Assembly: GCF_003144315.1 (NCBI RefSeq)
Contig: NZ_MPDK01000012.1
Span: forward strand, 1 to 64,000
Direction: 5' to 3'
DNA from: Sulfoacidibacillus thermotolerans
GTDB lineage: Bacteria; Bacillota; Bacilli; Alicyclobacillales; SLC66
Length of the DNA: 64,000 nucleotides
In this document: positions 52,893 to 62,400 of the stretch, in pieces
Layout of the letters: every line of letters starts with the position of its first letter
How positions within the stretch are numbered: the stretch's first letter is position 1
Made by a program: the position numbers and the translations under genes
Notes under the pieces: model-generated
Seen by the model: the letters and a program-made list of their open reading frames with translations, nothing else
Told to the model about the DNA's origin: nothing
Database searches by the model: none

Positions 52893-53855
52893 ATGAGTGA
52901 TTTTAATATCATCCGACTGCATCATGTAAGTTTAAATGTGACTGATTTAGAAAAGGCACGCCATTTTTACGTAGAAGGTTTAGGAATGATCGAAACCGCT
53001 TCCGATGATAAGCAACTCTTTTTACGCGCGATCGACGATGCCAATCATCATTGTCTCGTATTGCGACAAGCTGATCAACCAAGTTTGCACCACCTTGCTT
53101 ATCGCGTGTCTAGTGAAGCAGAACTCGCGCAACTCGAAGAGCTCTTTCTAGCTGAGAAACTGCCGCTGCGTTGGGTTGAGAAAGGGGAGGAACAAGGACA
53201 AGGTCGTGCCTTGCGCATACAAGATCCCCAGGGTTTCCCTGTCGAATTCTTCTGTGAAATGGATCGTGTAAAACCCCTGATGCAAAATTTTCATCTTCAT
53301 CGCGGAGCCAAAATCAAACGCATAGACCACGCAAATTGTCTTGTCCGAGACATCGACCAAGCATATCAGTGGTACACTGAAAAATTAGGATTCCGCTGTT
53401 CAGAATATACCGTTTCAGGGGAAGCCAAAGAGCGCTTATGGGCCGCGTGGTTACACCGGAAGCCTTCCGTTCACGACTTGGCAATGATCCGCGAAATTGG
53501 GCCACGCTACCATCACACTGGTTTTTGGATTGATGACGCAAAGACGATTCTAGACGCCTGTGACCATTTGGCAAGTATCGGCTATCACCAAAATATTGAA
53601 CGCGCTCCTGGTCGTCATGGGACGTCCAATGCATTTTTTGTCTATGTTCGTGATCCAGATGGTCACCGCACCGAACTGTATACAGGAGATTACTTTACGA
53701 ACGATCCGGACTGGGAACCCATTCGTTGGGAATTAAATCATCCTCAGCGTGCGACCTTTTGGGGAACTCTCCCTCCTGCTAGTTGGCGCGAAGAAGCAAT
53801 GCCTGTACAGCACATTTTATCTGGAGAATTACTTGATGTTCAGCCGCCCGTATAA
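52893..53855 (+). CDS. hpaD: Homoprotocatechuate 2,3-dioxygenase (extradiol, VOC superfamily)
   Basis: 320 residues from ATG 52893 behind AGGGGG; the frame begins 21 codons earlier inside the hpaB tail without a ribosome site. Two glyoxalase-like modules: N-terminal RLHHVSLNVTDLEKARHFYV and C-terminal catalytic RIDHANCLVRDIDQAYQWYT. The metal ligands are His in RIDHAN, His in RYHHTGFWI and Glu in HRTELYTGDYF. It opens the homoprotocatechuate ring between carbons 2 and 3, and HpaE takes the semialdehyde product. Confidence 0.93.
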   Translation: MSDFNIIRLHHVSLNVTDLEKARHFYVEGLGMIETASDDKQLFLRAIDDANHHCLVLRQADQPSLHHLAYRVSSEAELAQLEELFLAEKLPLRWVEKGEEQGQGRALRIQDPQGFPVEFFCEMDRVKPLMQNFHLHRGAKIKRIDHANCLVRDIDQAYQWYTEKLGFRCSEYTVSGEAKERLWAAWLHRKPSVHDLAMIREIGPRYHHTGFWIDDAKTILDACDHLASIGYHQNIERAPGRHGTSNAFFVYVRDPDGHRTELYTGDYFTNDPDWEPIRWELNHPQRATFWGTLPPASWREEAMPVQHILSGELLDVQPPV

Positions 53856-53992
53856 GTTTTCTGCCTGCTCAACCGTCGTTCTGTTTGCATAATAATGGAA
53901 AACAAGTGCAAACTAAGTGCATCCAGATCAAGTGTTGTTTCACAACATCGGACACAATGCACGCCGAATGCGACGGAAGGTGAGCAATTCGC

Positions 53993-55483
53993 ATGATTAT
54001 CCATCAGATCACAAATAATCTAACAGAAAACGTCCATCTGCTCCAAATGCGCTTTGCCACAAGTGCAGATATCAATATGCATCAGTTTGACCTCATTTTA
54101 ACAGATCACAGTCGTGTCACCGTCTTAAGTATTTCTGTGCAATCTTTGATTGACTTAAATCAGATTCACACAAATGTCATCGAACCCATGATCCAACAGC
54201 CATTCTCTTCTCGAGAAAATCTAATTCAAGAAATTCAACAACGCATTTTTATTAAAAATGGCACGTCCTACACACAACTTGAACCCTGTCTCGAACAAGT
54301 TGTGCAAGGGGGCGTCGCCTTCTTTTTTGACGGTCTCAGCCGCGCACTCGTCATTTCTGCGCCCGGCACACCTGCACGATCGATCGAAGAGCCAAGTACA
54401 GAAGCAACCATTCGCGGTTCCCACGAAGGCTTTGTCGAATCAATCAGCACCAATATGGCTCTCATCCGCAAGCGCATCAAAGACGCACGCTTGCGCTTTC
54501 AGTCTGTTACAATCGGCACACTCACTCACACACAAGTAGTCGTCGCATTTATTGATGGTCTCACAGCACCCGCGATGATTCACACCGCCTTACAAAAGTT
54601 ACAACAGATCAAAGTCGACAGCATCAACAGTTCTGGCGACATCGAACAAATGATCGAGGCAGATCCCTGGACGATCTTTACTACCGTTGGTAATACCGAA
54701 AAACCGGATCGCGCAGCAGCGCTACTGGCAGAAGGGCGTATCCTCATTCTCGTCGACGGTGATCCAACGATCCTCTATGGTCCCCACTTATTCATCGAAG
54801 CTTTTCAGAGTCCTGAAGACTATAGTTCTCGCCCATATTATGTATCTTTTATTCGTCTATTGCGCTTTATCAGCTTTTTTATCAGCATCTATACCCCTGC
54901 ACTCTTTATCGCAGCGCTTAATTTTCACAAGGAAATGATCCCCGTCGCCTTACTGCCTAACTTTCAAGGAGCAAACGAAAAAGCTCCTTTTCCCATCGTT
55001 TTTGAAATCGTCGTCATGCTCGTCATGTTCGAAGTGGTTCGTGAAGCGGGAGTGCGCTTGCCAAAAACCGTAGGCTCAGCAGTAAGCATCGTCGGCGCTT
55101 TGATTCTCGGCCAGGTCTCCGTGCAGGCAGGACTCGTGAGTGCCCCTTCTATCATTGTCGTCGCCGTATCCGTCATCGCCAGTTTTTTGCTGACGCCAAT
55201 AGCCGATGTGGTCTCTCTGCTGCGAATTTTCAATCTCATTGCTGTGAGTATTTTTGGCCTTTTTGGTCTCTTTATGGTGACAGTAGCGACGATTACACAC
55301 ATGGTCACACTACGATCTCTTGGCGTCCCTTATATGGCACCAATCGCTCCCCTGCATTTTCGGGACTGGAAAGATACCCTCGTGCGTGTCTCTGTTCGCC
55401 TGAACAAAATGCGGCCAGAAAGCATTCCCACATTACAACCAAAACGCATTGACCATCTGCCAAGAGATGAAAAGAATCCATGA
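53993..55483 (+). CDS. GerA-family spore germination protein, A subunit
   Basis: 496 residues. The N-terminal cytoplasmic domain (about 1-250) carries family motifs REN, EGRILILVDGDPTILYGPHLF and SPEDYSSRPYYVSFIRLLR. The C-terminal half has about five spans with SIYTPALFIAALNFHKEMIP, EVVREAGVRLPKTVGSAVSIVGALILGQ and LRSLGVPYMAPIAPL. It forms the germinant receptor complex with the B and C subunits encoded next, in the spore inner membrane. Which receptor (GerA, B or K) cannot be told. ATG 53993 follows AAGGTGAG. The leader has only a weak CATAATA box. Confidence 0.94.
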   Translation: MIIHQITNNLTENVHLLQMRFATSADINMHQFDLILTDHSRVTVLSISVQSLIDLNQIHTNVIEPMIQQPFSSRENLIQEIQQRIFIKNGTSYTQLEPCLEQVVQGGVAFFFDGLSRALVISAPGTPARSIEEPSTEATIRGSHEGFVESISTNMALIRKRIKDARLRFQSVTIGTLTHTQVVVAFIDGLTAPAMIHTALQKLQQIKVDSINSSGDIEQMIEADPWTIFTTVGNTEKPDRAAALLAEGRILILVDGDPTILYGPHLFIEAFQSPEDYSSRPYYVSFIRLLRFISFFISIYTPALFIAALNFHKEMIPVALLPNFQGANEKAPFPIVFEIVVMLVMFEVVREAGVRLPKTVGSAVSIVGALILGQVSVQAGLVSAPSIIVVAVSVIASFLLTPIADVVSLLRIFNLIAVSIFGLFGLFMVTVATITHMVTLRSLGVPYMAPIAPLHFRDWKDTLVRVSVRLNKMRPESIPTLQPKRIDHLPRDEKNP

Positions 55484-56667
55484 AAATCCACTCCCTGCTT
55501 CTGATCGCACTCTCTCTTCTCTTGTCTTTGCCGCTTACAGGGTGCTGGAGCAGTCTTGAGTTGCGCGACGCTGCGATCGTCTCAGGCCTTGGCATAGAAA
55601 AAGTAAAACGTCAAACGTATCGTTTGACAGTAGAAGTGATCAGTGGGAAAAACACGCAAGGCTCCGCTTCCGCAAATAAAAGCAACCGCATTTTATTTAC
55701 CAAATCAGGGCATACAGTACTGAGCATCGAGCGCAACATGATTCGCGACGTAAAGCGCCGTTTGATCTTCACCCATGCAAAATCGCTCGTAATCAGTGAC
55801 CAAGTAGCAAAAGAGGATCTATTTTGGCTTCTTGATACGTGGGTGCGCGATCAGCAGCCACGACTTATCGCCTATCTCTTTGTCACACCGGATTCCGTTG
55901 AAGAAGTGCTCGAACAATCGAGTGCCAATCAAACCAGCGCAAGTGCGGAATTTCCACTTTCCACAGGTGCTGAAAACATTAGATTTATCTCAAATTACAC
56001 TACGCCAACCATCTTAGAATTCTTAAAAAACCTTTTTGAGCCGACCAATACCGCTTATTTACCGATGTTGCGAATAAAAAGCGCTCAGTCAGGTCAAATC
56101 GTCGAATACTCTGGCACAGCGGTGATCAACCACGACCACATGGTTGGAGAACTGAACACAAAACAAACCCAAGGGCTCGTATGGCTAATCAATAAGGAGA
56201 TGGGCGGGGCAATTGACACGTTTTCTCCTGTCACACACAGGCGTCAGGCGCTAGAAGTAACAGGGGAAAAGACGGACATGCATACCCTGTTTGCCCATAA
56301 TCGATTACTTGTACACTTTGCCGTGCACTTAAAAGGAACCGTTGCAGAAGATGCGACAGGCCAAGATATGGATCAGCCTGCGGCGAACCGCGAGATGGAA
56401 CAGGCGATTGCCAAACAAGCACAAGATATTCTCTGTGATACAGTACGCACGTTGCAACACCAAAAAACAGATTTATTAGGCGTTGGACTTCACATTTACC
56501 GTACCCATCCAAAACTCTGGCACAAACTACAGTCGCACTGGGATGAGGCATTTGCACACGCCAAAATCACAACAAGGGTCGATGTCGTCATCCAACATCC
56601 TGGATTGATTCGTTCCATCTATCCGCATCTACCGCTGTCCGTCCCTTCTATTTCCTTACCGAAATGA
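55480..56667 (+). CDS. GerA-family spore germination lipoprotein, C subunit
   Basis: 395 residues. Lipoprotein signal LLLSLPLTGC with Cys 22 as the lipidated residue, then WSSLELRDAAIVSGLGIEKV, which is typical of Ger(x)C proteins, with later ENIRFISNYTTPTILEFLKN and the C-terminal domain around WHKLQSHWDEAFAHAKI. ATG 55480 overlaps the A-subunit stop (ATGA), so it is translationally coupled. It is attached to the outer face of the spore inner membrane. Gene order A-C-B matches many GerA operons. Confidence 0.94.
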   Translation: MKIHSLLLIALSLLLSLPLTGCWSSLELRDAAIVSGLGIEKVKRQTYRLTVEVISGKNTQGSASANKSNRILFTKSGHTVLSIERNMIRDVKRRLIFTHAKSLVISDQVAKEDLFWLLDTWVRDQQPRLIAYLFVTPDSVEEVLEQSSANQTSASAEFPLSTGAENIRFISNYTTPTILEFLKNLFEPTNTAYLPMLRIKSAQSGQIVEYSGTAVINHDHMVGELNTKQTQGLVWLINKEMGGAIDTFSPVTHRRQALEVTGEKTDMHTLFAHNRLLVHFAVHLKGTVAEDATGQDMDQPAANREMEQAIAKQAQDILCDTVRTLQHQKTDLLGVGLHIYRTHPKLWHKLQSHWDEAFAHAKITTRVDVVIQHPGLIRSIYPHLPLSVPSISLPK

Positions 56668-56710
56668 GAACAATCCGCGATATTCGCGATAAAAAGGAGG
56701 GTAACACCGT

Positions 56711-57823
56711 ATGCCACTTGAAAAGGCGAGTCGTTGGGAATCCTTTTTTGCCACCATGATAACCCTACCAATCATCGGCCACGCTGTACTTGTCTCCTTA
56801 CTCGTACGCACCGTGGGACGGGACGAGTGGCTAGCTGTGTTAATCACCACCCCTTTGGCAGCAGCCCTCGTTTATGCAATCTGGCGCGTGCGTAAAGAAG
56901 ATCCTCAAGCAACGTTTCCTGCACTTGCGAAAAAACTGCTAGGACGACCACTTGGATTTGTTCTCACACTCGTTCTCGCGTTATATTTGTTGTTTCTTTC
57001 TATGAGTTCCATCGCATTTCTCGTCGACTTTATCCAAATTTCCTTTTTCCCGGAGACTCCGACCTTCGCACTTGTGCTGTTCTTTGCCCTTTTCTGCCTT
57101 TACGCCATCTTCAAAGGAACAAAAGTGATCCTCCAAACTGCCATTGTACTGGGCATCTCCAGCTTATTTACAGGTTCAACAGTCACGATGATGAGCTCTC
57201 CGATGAAAGATTTTGGCGAGTGGCTGCCCTTTTTAGAGTTTGGACTCAAACCAGTGGGCTTAGGCGTTTGGGTTGTACTCAGCATGTGGGCAGAACTGTT
57301 ATTTTTACTTACCCTACCATTTGAAGACACAAATCCTCCTGTGTACTTAAAGCTCTGGATCATCAGTATCGCAATCAATGCATTCATGACGATCACACCG
57401 ACTATGGGCGTCATCTCACTTTTTGGCCTTGGCTTCGCCTCCATGCTTACCTATCCGACGGAAGAGACGACGCGCATCATTCATCTCTTTATCGTCGATC
57501 GCTTCGATATCTACGGACTCATGCTCATGACCTTTGGCACCTATATTCGCACAACCTTGTATTTTCGACTCGGCTTTGATCTGCTTTTTCCCCCAAAGCA
57601 AAAACAAGTGCGCTCGACCTTTTTAAGGATCGTTATGGCGCTATTGTTTGCCTTACTTGCAGGGATCGCTTATCTGATCGCAAAGCAACATGTGCGAGTC
57701 GAACAAATTCTACTGCTTTATACACTGTGCGGCGCACTGATCCTCCTTCCCTTTCTCCTCCTTGTCATACTGTGGATAAAAAACAAACTCGCAGCGCGAC
57801 AAATCGCGTTAAAAACAAGTTAA
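56711..57823 (+). CDS. GerA-family spore germination permease, B subunit
   Basis: 370 residues, about ten spans, APC-superfamily-like transporter fold of the spore germination permease family. SRWESFFATMITLPIIGHAV, then DEWLAVLITTPLAAALVYAI, FVLTLVLALYLLFLSMSSIA, FPETPTFALVLFFALFCLYAI. It binds the germinant and may open a channel. ATG 56711 follows AAAAGGAGG. Last gene of the operon; 44 bases separate it from the C subunit. Confidence 0.93.
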   Translation: MPLEKASRWESFFATMITLPIIGHAVLVSLLVRTVGRDEWLAVLITTPLAAALVYAIWRVRKEDPQATFPALAKKLLGRPLGFVLTLVLALYLLFLSMSSIAFLVDFIQISFFPETPTFALVLFFALFCLYAIFKGTKVILQTAIVLGISSLFTGSTVTMMSSPMKDFGEWLPFLEFGLKPVGLGVWVVLSMWAELLFLLTLPFEDTNPPVYLKLWIISIAINAFMTITPTMGVISLFGLGFASMLTYPTEETTRIIHLFIVDRFDIYGLMLMTFGTYIRTTLYFRLGFDLLFPPKQKQVRSTFLRIVMALLFALLAGIAYLIAKQHVRVEQILLLYTLCGALILLPFLLLVILWIKNKLAARQIALKTS

Positions 57824-57945
57824 TACAAAGCCACAGCCATACGTGAAAACCCTTCGATAGTTAATGAGCCAATTTGTTAACATGATCAGCGTTTGTGAGG
57901 AGTTATCTTTGATGGAGCGCATAGGTTACTTTAGAGGTGATAAAC

Positions 57946-58440
57946 TTGGCGAACGTAAAAATCAATCAACCGTATGCCGTTTATGGTTATGGAGAGATTG
58001 TATACGGGGAAAATGTTTTTATTGCAGAACATGCGTGGCTCTCTTTCCCAAGACCAGGCTCACGACTGACAATTGGTGACAATTCGCAAATCGGACGCTT
58101 TTTTGGTGTTTCCTGTGCTTCAAATATTACCATCGGTCATAGCTGCCTTATCGGTGAGCGTGTATTTATAGCAGATGTTGGACATTCATACGAAGATCCA
58201 TCTGTTCCTATCCTTATCTCTGGATTAACGGAGGCAAAACCCGTACACATCGGCGATGATGTCCTAATCGGTGTCGGATCTTTTATAGGGCCAGGTGTGA
58301 CAATTGGAAACCACGTAATGATAGGGGCCAATTCAGTCGTAGTAAAAGACGTACCCAGCTACAGTGTAATTGCTGGAAATCCCGCACGAATCATAAAATT
58401 TTATGACTTTACCTCAGAAAAATGGATGACTGTGCCGTGA
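57946..58440 (+). CDS. Left-handed beta-helix acyltransferase (CysE/LacA/LpxA type)
   Basis: 164 residues from TTG 57946 behind GAGGTGAT; GTG 57937 lies within the ribosome site. Hexapeptide repeats throughout (ITIGHSCLIGERVFIADVGH, HIGDDVLIGVGSFIGPGVTI, HVMIGANSVVVKDVPSYSVI) with the usual AGNPARIIKFYD end. The His in ADVGHSYED corresponds to the catalytic His of maltose/galactoside O-acetyltransferases. It probably acetylates a sugar or other hydroxyl; the substrate is unknown. Confidence 0.85.
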   Translation: MANVKINQPYAVYGYGEIVYGENVFIAEHAWLSFPRPGSRLTIGDNSQIGRFFGVSCASNITIGHSCLIGERVFIADVGHSYEDPSVPILISGLTEAKPVHIGDDVLIGVGSFIGPGVTIGNHVMIGANSVVVKDVPSYSVIAGNPARIIKFYDFTSEKWMTVP

Positions 58441-58670
58441 GTAACATGTCATTTACCTTTTGGCTTCTTTATCAAGACAGCACAGCGACTGTAGTTCCTT
58501 TCTATGAAAAAGTTGTCGCAAATACTGTGAGCGATGCAATCGCATCATTCGCCTCGCTGTATAGTCTACAAACCAATGATGTGCAGGAAGATCACCATAA
58601 AAACGTTTGGAGAATTTGGTTTCAAGCAAACTCCGGGGATTACGTCAAATATGAGGTACACGTTGTTTAA
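58437..58670 (+). CDS. Small hypothetical protein (77 aa)
   Basis: GTG 58437 overlaps the acyltransferase stop (GTGA); ATG 58446 is an alternative. The product, MSFTFWLLYQDSTATVVPFY with VANTVSDAIASFASLYSLQT and a closing DYVKYEVHVV, has no membrane span or recognised motif, and appears as an alpha/beta mix. Coupled to the acyltransferase gene, but no functional link is visible. Possibly a small soluble partner. Confidence 0.5.
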   Translation: MSNMSFTFWLLYQDSTATVVPFYEKVVANTVSDAIASFASLYSLQTNDVQEDHHKNVWRIWFQANSGDYVKYEVHVV

Positions 58671-58768
58671 AACGCTCAATCCATGACCTAATTCCCCGTC
58701 TGTCTGCCTAAAGTCAAATTCATCATGGGTCATACAAACCACACGGCCATATGATTGTATTTACTCCC

Positions 58769-59584
58769 CTATGAGAGCACTTGGTGGAAAAACTGCAACA
58801 TACGGAAATAGGCATCCCTTGCTGAAAGTACATGGTAGGAACTCCGTGTATCATTAAAAAAGGCGTGATTGGCTCCTTTATAAATGTGGAATTCAAAAGA
58901 CTTCCCAGCTGATTTCATTGCACTAGCAAATCCTTCAACCCCATCTGTGATCCGCTTATCCTCTTCACCGTAAAAACCAACGACAGGACACTGAATCTTA
59001 GAAATCAGATCCTCTTTAGGTGCACTACCATAAAAGATCCCCGCCCCGCGCAATTCAGGATCGTGACAGGCAAGCAATGCAGAGAGACTCCCCCCCATAC
59101 AAAAACCAACTGAAGCAACCCCTTTGCCTACCGTTTTCGAGTATTGATTGCGCAAAAACAACGAGGTCTGTACTAACTGTGGTAGGTATTGTTCTAGATG
59201 TAGCCCACCAAATAAAACTCTAAATGTTTCGCTAATATCCATTTTTTGATTGGATGGCAGGCGATTTAAGGCTGCTTCACGCTCTTCTGGATTATGCCAT
59301 ACTGTAGGTGGCAGAGAGTCAAGAAAACCCTTGATCTGTTCGATCCGTCCAGCAGCAAGGGAACTCGGTCGATCCCCATGCTTTGCATATAAATCAGGGG
59401 CGAACGCAACGTAACCCGCACTTGCAAACCTTCGCACCACATCCTGAATGTGTTCGTCCACACCCCAAATCTCCTGGATGACAATAATCGCTTCCAAAGG
59501 TTCTGACACATGGTCAGGCGAAGCCACATAACCCAAATACTCTTGATCCAATCCATATCGAATCCAATCACTTTGAATTCCCAT
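58769..59584 (-). CDS. Dienelactone hydrolase family protein
   Basis: 271 residues from ATG 59584 behind GGAGG. Catalytic Cys nucleophile in GFCMGGSLSALLA, the Glu in VIQEIWGVDEHIQDVVRR, Asp in GEEDKRITDG and His in GANHAFFND. Dienelactone hydrolases cut cyclic lactones from chlorocatechol pathways, but many related proteins act on other esters. It is not adjacent to hpa genes, so involvement in aromatic degradation is only possible. Single gene. Confidence 0.88.
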   Translation of the reverse strand: MGIQSDWIRYGLDQEYLGYVASPDHVSEPLEAIIVIQEIWGVDEHIQDVVRRFASAGYVAFAPDLYAKHGDRPSSLAAGRIEQIKGFLDSLPPTVWHNPEEREAALNRLPSNQKMDISETFRVLFGGLHLEQYLPQLVQTSLFLRNQYSKTVGKGVASVGFCMGGSLSALLACHDPELRGAGIFYGSAPKEDLISKIQCPVVGFYGEEDKRITDGVEGFASAMKSAGKSFEFHIYKGANHAFFNDTRSSYHVLSARDAYFRMLQFFHQVLS

Positions 59585-59784
59585 TGTTACTCCTCCGATC
59601 ATTAATACGCGTAACCCTCATCAAGGGGACGCATCGACATTATTCGAAAGCATGATTGATTCATCATAGCAAAGCACGTAAGCTTGCTGAAGATTGAACC
59701 CAGCGTAGTGAATACTTCCGCTTGTGCATTTTCAAGTGCTTATTGATCAAATGGTACACCATGTCAAACTGTTTCTATGCGTGT

Positions 59785-60369
59785 CTAAGGCAACTTTAAA
59801 TCATTCGAATGCAAATACACAAGCATGACGAGAAATTCACAAGGCAAGCCCCCTTTGTTCACATAGGTGTGACGAACATCAGCTTGGAAGTGAACTGAAT
59901 CTCCTTGCCCCAATACATACTCCTGCTGTTCTAGCAGAAGTGTTAATTGACCGTTCTTTACCCAAATCCCCTCGGTAACGTTGACCCCATGAGCGTCGGC
60001 TGAATGCGAGCATCCCGGTAAAAGTCGTGATTCATATAAGTCAGCAGGTTGCGGATTGCTTATGGCCAGAACGTTTCTCACCACATAATTACCATCATCG
60101 TCGAGCACAATGGGTTGATCCTGTTGAAGGATCACAGTAACCTGCGGTTGGTCAACATCCTGAAGGAACGATGAAAAAGGAATCTGCAATCCGTTTGCAA
60201 TTTTCCACAGGGTGACGACAGTAGGATTAGATTCCCCACGTTCAATTTGACCTAGCATCGGCTTACTGACTCCTGTCAATTTCGCCAGATCATCCAGCGT
60301 CAGGCTTCGCTCTCTACGAATTGTTCGCAACACCTTTCCAATGTGTTGCGTTAGATAATCCATATCCAT
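59785..60369 (-). CDS. XRE-family regulator with C-terminal cupin
   Basis: 194 residues from ATG 60369, behind AAGGAGG. Residues about 5-65 form an HTH_3 domain (IRRERSLTLDDLAKLTGVSK, PMLGQIERGESNPTVVTLWK). Residues about 100-190 form a cupin (EGIWVKNGQLTLLLEQQEYV, GDSVHFQADVRHTYVNKGG). This architecture often lies next to AzlCD exporters, as here (divergent, 108 bases). It likely represses azlDC and its own gene and responds to an amino acid-type ligand. The gap contains A/T-rich dyads (CATA-N6-TATG) over the likely promoter. Confidence 0.9.
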   Translation of the reverse strand: MDMDYLTQHIGKVLRTIRRERSLTLDDLAKLTGVSKPMLGQIERGESNPTVVTLWKIANGLQIPFSSFLQDVDQPQVTVILQQDQPIVLDDDGNYVVRNVLAISNPQPADLYESRLLPGCSHSADAHGVNVTEGIWVKNGQLTLLLEQQEYVLGQGDSVHFQADVRHTYVNKGGLPCEFLVMLVYLHSNDLKLP

Positions 60370-60470
60370 AAGCACCCTCCTTGAAATATATTATAGCATA
60401 CAAATATATGTTATGATACAATTCGCTTCATCGATAACGCTACACTTCCATACTACACGTAGAGAGGTCG

Positions 60471-60794
60471 ATGTTCATGAATTCTCTGTTCTTCGAAACG
60501 ATTCTCATTGGCGCAGGGACATATTTAATTCGAGCAGGGTCACTCAGCAGTGGCAGTCGAATCAAGTGGCCAGATTGGGTCCACAAATGGTTGTCATTCG
60601 TGACACCTGCCGTTTTAGGTGCTTTGCTCGGACCTCTACTTCTATCCCCAGAAAGTGATTGGAACTCACAACTACACAACCCGACTCTAATTGCCACTGT
60701 TCCAACTGCGGTTGTGGGTTGGTTCAGTCGAAACCTATTGTTAACAGTGGCCGTCGGAGTTGGATGTTTCGCTATACTTCGTTATTGGATCTGA
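60471..60794 (+). CDS. azlD: AzlD family branched-chain amino acid exporter subunit
   Basis: 107 residues, about four spans. TILIGAGTYLIRAGSLSSGS, WLSFVTPAVLGALLGPLLL and a C-terminal TAVVGWFSRNLLLTVAVGVG match AzlD. It is the small partner of AzlC in amino acid (leucine analogue) efflux. ATG 60471 has a close GAGAGGT; ATG 60477 is an alternative. The usual order is azlC-azlD; here azlD comes first. Confidence 0.88.
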   Translation: MFMNSLFFETILIGAGTYLIRAGSLSSGSRIKWPDWVHKWLSFVTPAVLGALLGPLLLSPESDWNSQLHNPTLIATVPTAVVGWFSRNLLLTVAVGVGCFAILRYWI

Positions 60795-60806
60795 GGTGAT
60801 AGATGC

Positions 60807-61508
60807 ATGGAGCGTTCACCATATGATAAAGGCATACGAGATGCAATTCCAATCGTTTCGGCATACTTCCCAATATCCATGACCTTTGGTGTTATTGCCA
60901 CTAGCGGTGGTATTCCTTGGGCAATCACTATTCTCATCTCAGCGTGGATTTACGCAGGAAGCGCCCAGTTTATGTTGGTAAGCCTAGCATTATCTGGTAC
61001 ATCACCAACATCGACAGTCATTACTGTCCTGTTAGTCAATCTAAGACACTTCCTCTACGGAACAACACTTGGCCCTTCCTTCATGAAATGGTCGGAACCA
61101 AAACGATGGCTGTCGGCGTTCGGGCTCACAGACGAGGTATTTGCTGTCACGAGCAGCCGCTTCATTACCGAAACTCCGCTACCAGCGTACCAGGTCACGT
61201 TTACTTATATTTGTTACATCTCATGGCTTCTCGGAACGATTATCGGCGCGAGCATTGGCAAGGTTGTACCCTCTGTTGTTTCGGATATTCTTAGTTTTGC
61301 CTTGCCAGCGCTATTTGTAGCTTTGTTGATGCTGGGAAATCGCTCTATCCCTTATTTTATCGCAGCGATTTTGGGTGCAGGGTTATCTGTACTCGCAGAT
61401 AGGTTGAGTATGGAGAGCTTCGGCATCGTCATGGGGGCACTAGTTGGTGCAACCTGCGGCATGTTCCTTCAAAGGGTTTCTATGAATCTACCTACACGAC
61501 GATCATAG
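60807..61508 (+). CDS. azlC: AzlC family branched-chain amino acid exporter
   Basis: 233 residues, about six or seven spans. IPIVSAYFPISMTFGVIATSG, SAWIYAGSAQFMLVSLAL, NLRHFLYGTTLGPSFMKW and FGLTDEVFAVTSSRF are family signatures. With AzlD it forms a LIV-E type exporter. Start ATG 60807 behind GAGGTGA, 12 bases after azlD. The segment between azlC and the insertion element (61509-61647) has a short open frame with no convincing gene. Confidence 0.92.
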   Translation: MERSPYDKGIRDAIPIVSAYFPISMTFGVIATSGGIPWAITILISAWIYAGSAQFMLVSLALSGTSPTSTVITVLLVNLRHFLYGTTLGPSFMKWSEPKRWLSAFGLTDEVFAVTSSRFITETPLPAYQVTFTYICYISWLLGTIIGASIGKVVPSVVSDILSFALPALFVALLMLGNRSIPYFIAAILGAGLSVLADRLSMESFGIVMGALVGATCGMFLQRVSMNLPTRRS

Positions 61509-61704
61509 GTATTTTTACACAATTTTTCCGGGTAAGTGACAATGATTATTCCGGGTGCTTTTACTCTACGTTCGAAGAAGTTGAGTCCGTATAATGGTGT
61601 AAATTCAGTAGACGCACTGGGTGACATCATGTTGCTAGACTTAATAGTGGACACAACGAATCGAGAATGTAAGAATAAGGTGATTTCAATTCGAGGTGTG
61701 CAGA

Positions 61705-61998
61705 ATGGCTCAACAGAAGCAATATGATAAAGAATTCAAATTAAATACCGTGCAGTTGATTTTGGAGTCGGGAAAGCCCATTACCCAAATCGCTCGTGAG
61801 TTGAGGATTTCTTCGAAAACATTATACGGGTGGGTTGCGCAGTATAAGGACGACCCGAAGAATGCTTTCATCGGCAGCGGAAACCTGAAACCGGACGACA
61901 AGGAATTGCGAGATATGCAAAAACGCATTCGTGATTTGGAGGAGGAGAATGCGATCTTAAAAAAAGCAATGCGCATCTTCACCAACGATCGGAAGTAA
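61705..61998 (+). CDS. IS3-family transposase OrfA
   Basis: 97 residues from ATG 61705 behind GAGGTG. HTH domain KQYDKEFKLNTVQLILESGK, ITQIARELRISSKTLYGWVA, then a leucine-zipper-like region (DMQKRIRDLEEENAILKKAM) as in IS3 OrfA proteins. An A7 run at 61959-61965 (TTAAAAAAAGC) is the standard slippery site for -1 frameshifting into orfB. Intact as an orfA, but the element as a whole is disrupted. Confidence 0.9.
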   Translation: MAQQKQYDKEFKLNTVQLILESGKPITQIARELRISSKTLYGWVAQYKDDPKNAFIGSGNLKPDDKELRDMQKRIRDLEEENAILKKAMRIFTNDRK

Positions 61999-62400
61999 GG
62001 TACCAGTTCATCCATGAACACCGCTTCGAGTTTTCGGTCCAGAAGATGTGCAAACTGCTCGACGTATCTCGAAGCGGTTATTATCAGTGGCTAAAGCGAC
62101 CGGAGAGCGAACGCTCCCGCCGTCGCAAGGAGCTCACAGGGCGAATCTATGAGATCTATGTGCAGTCGCGACGACTTTACGGGAGCCCCAAAATCACACA
62201 GGTGTGACGAAGAGAGGGAATCCGGGTTTCGCAAAAGACGGTCTCTCGTATAATGCGAGAGGAAGGGCTGAAATCCCGTGTGCGCAAGTATAAGGCAACG
62301 ACCAATTCAAAACATAATGATCCAGTTCAGGACAATGTGCTGAATCAGACATTTGTTGCTCAGAAGCCAGGACAAGTGTGGATGTCAGATATTACCTACA
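61959..62400 (+). pseudogene. IS3-family transposase OrfB, broken fragment
   Basis: In the -1 frame relative to orfA: RYQFIHEHRFEFSVQKMCKL, LDVSRSGYYQWLKRPESERS, then YGSPKITQV followed by an in-frame TGA (62205-62207), then REGIRVSQKTVSRIMREEGL and WMSDITY, where the DDE domain begins (first catalytic Asp). It stops at 62400 where the group II intron enters. The TGA probably replaces a CGA codon. Both changes destroy function, so transposition would need another copy. Confidence 0.87.

Noticed and set aside
53856-53992. Sigma-G promoter for the GerA operon
   Set aside because: CATAATA fits the -10, but no matching -35 at 17-18 bases; too weak to list as a feature.
61536-61727. A 63-codon frame between azlC and the IS element
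   Set aside because: Weak ribosome site, no recognised motif, and it runs into the IS left end; it may be a truncated gene start, but I cannot support it.
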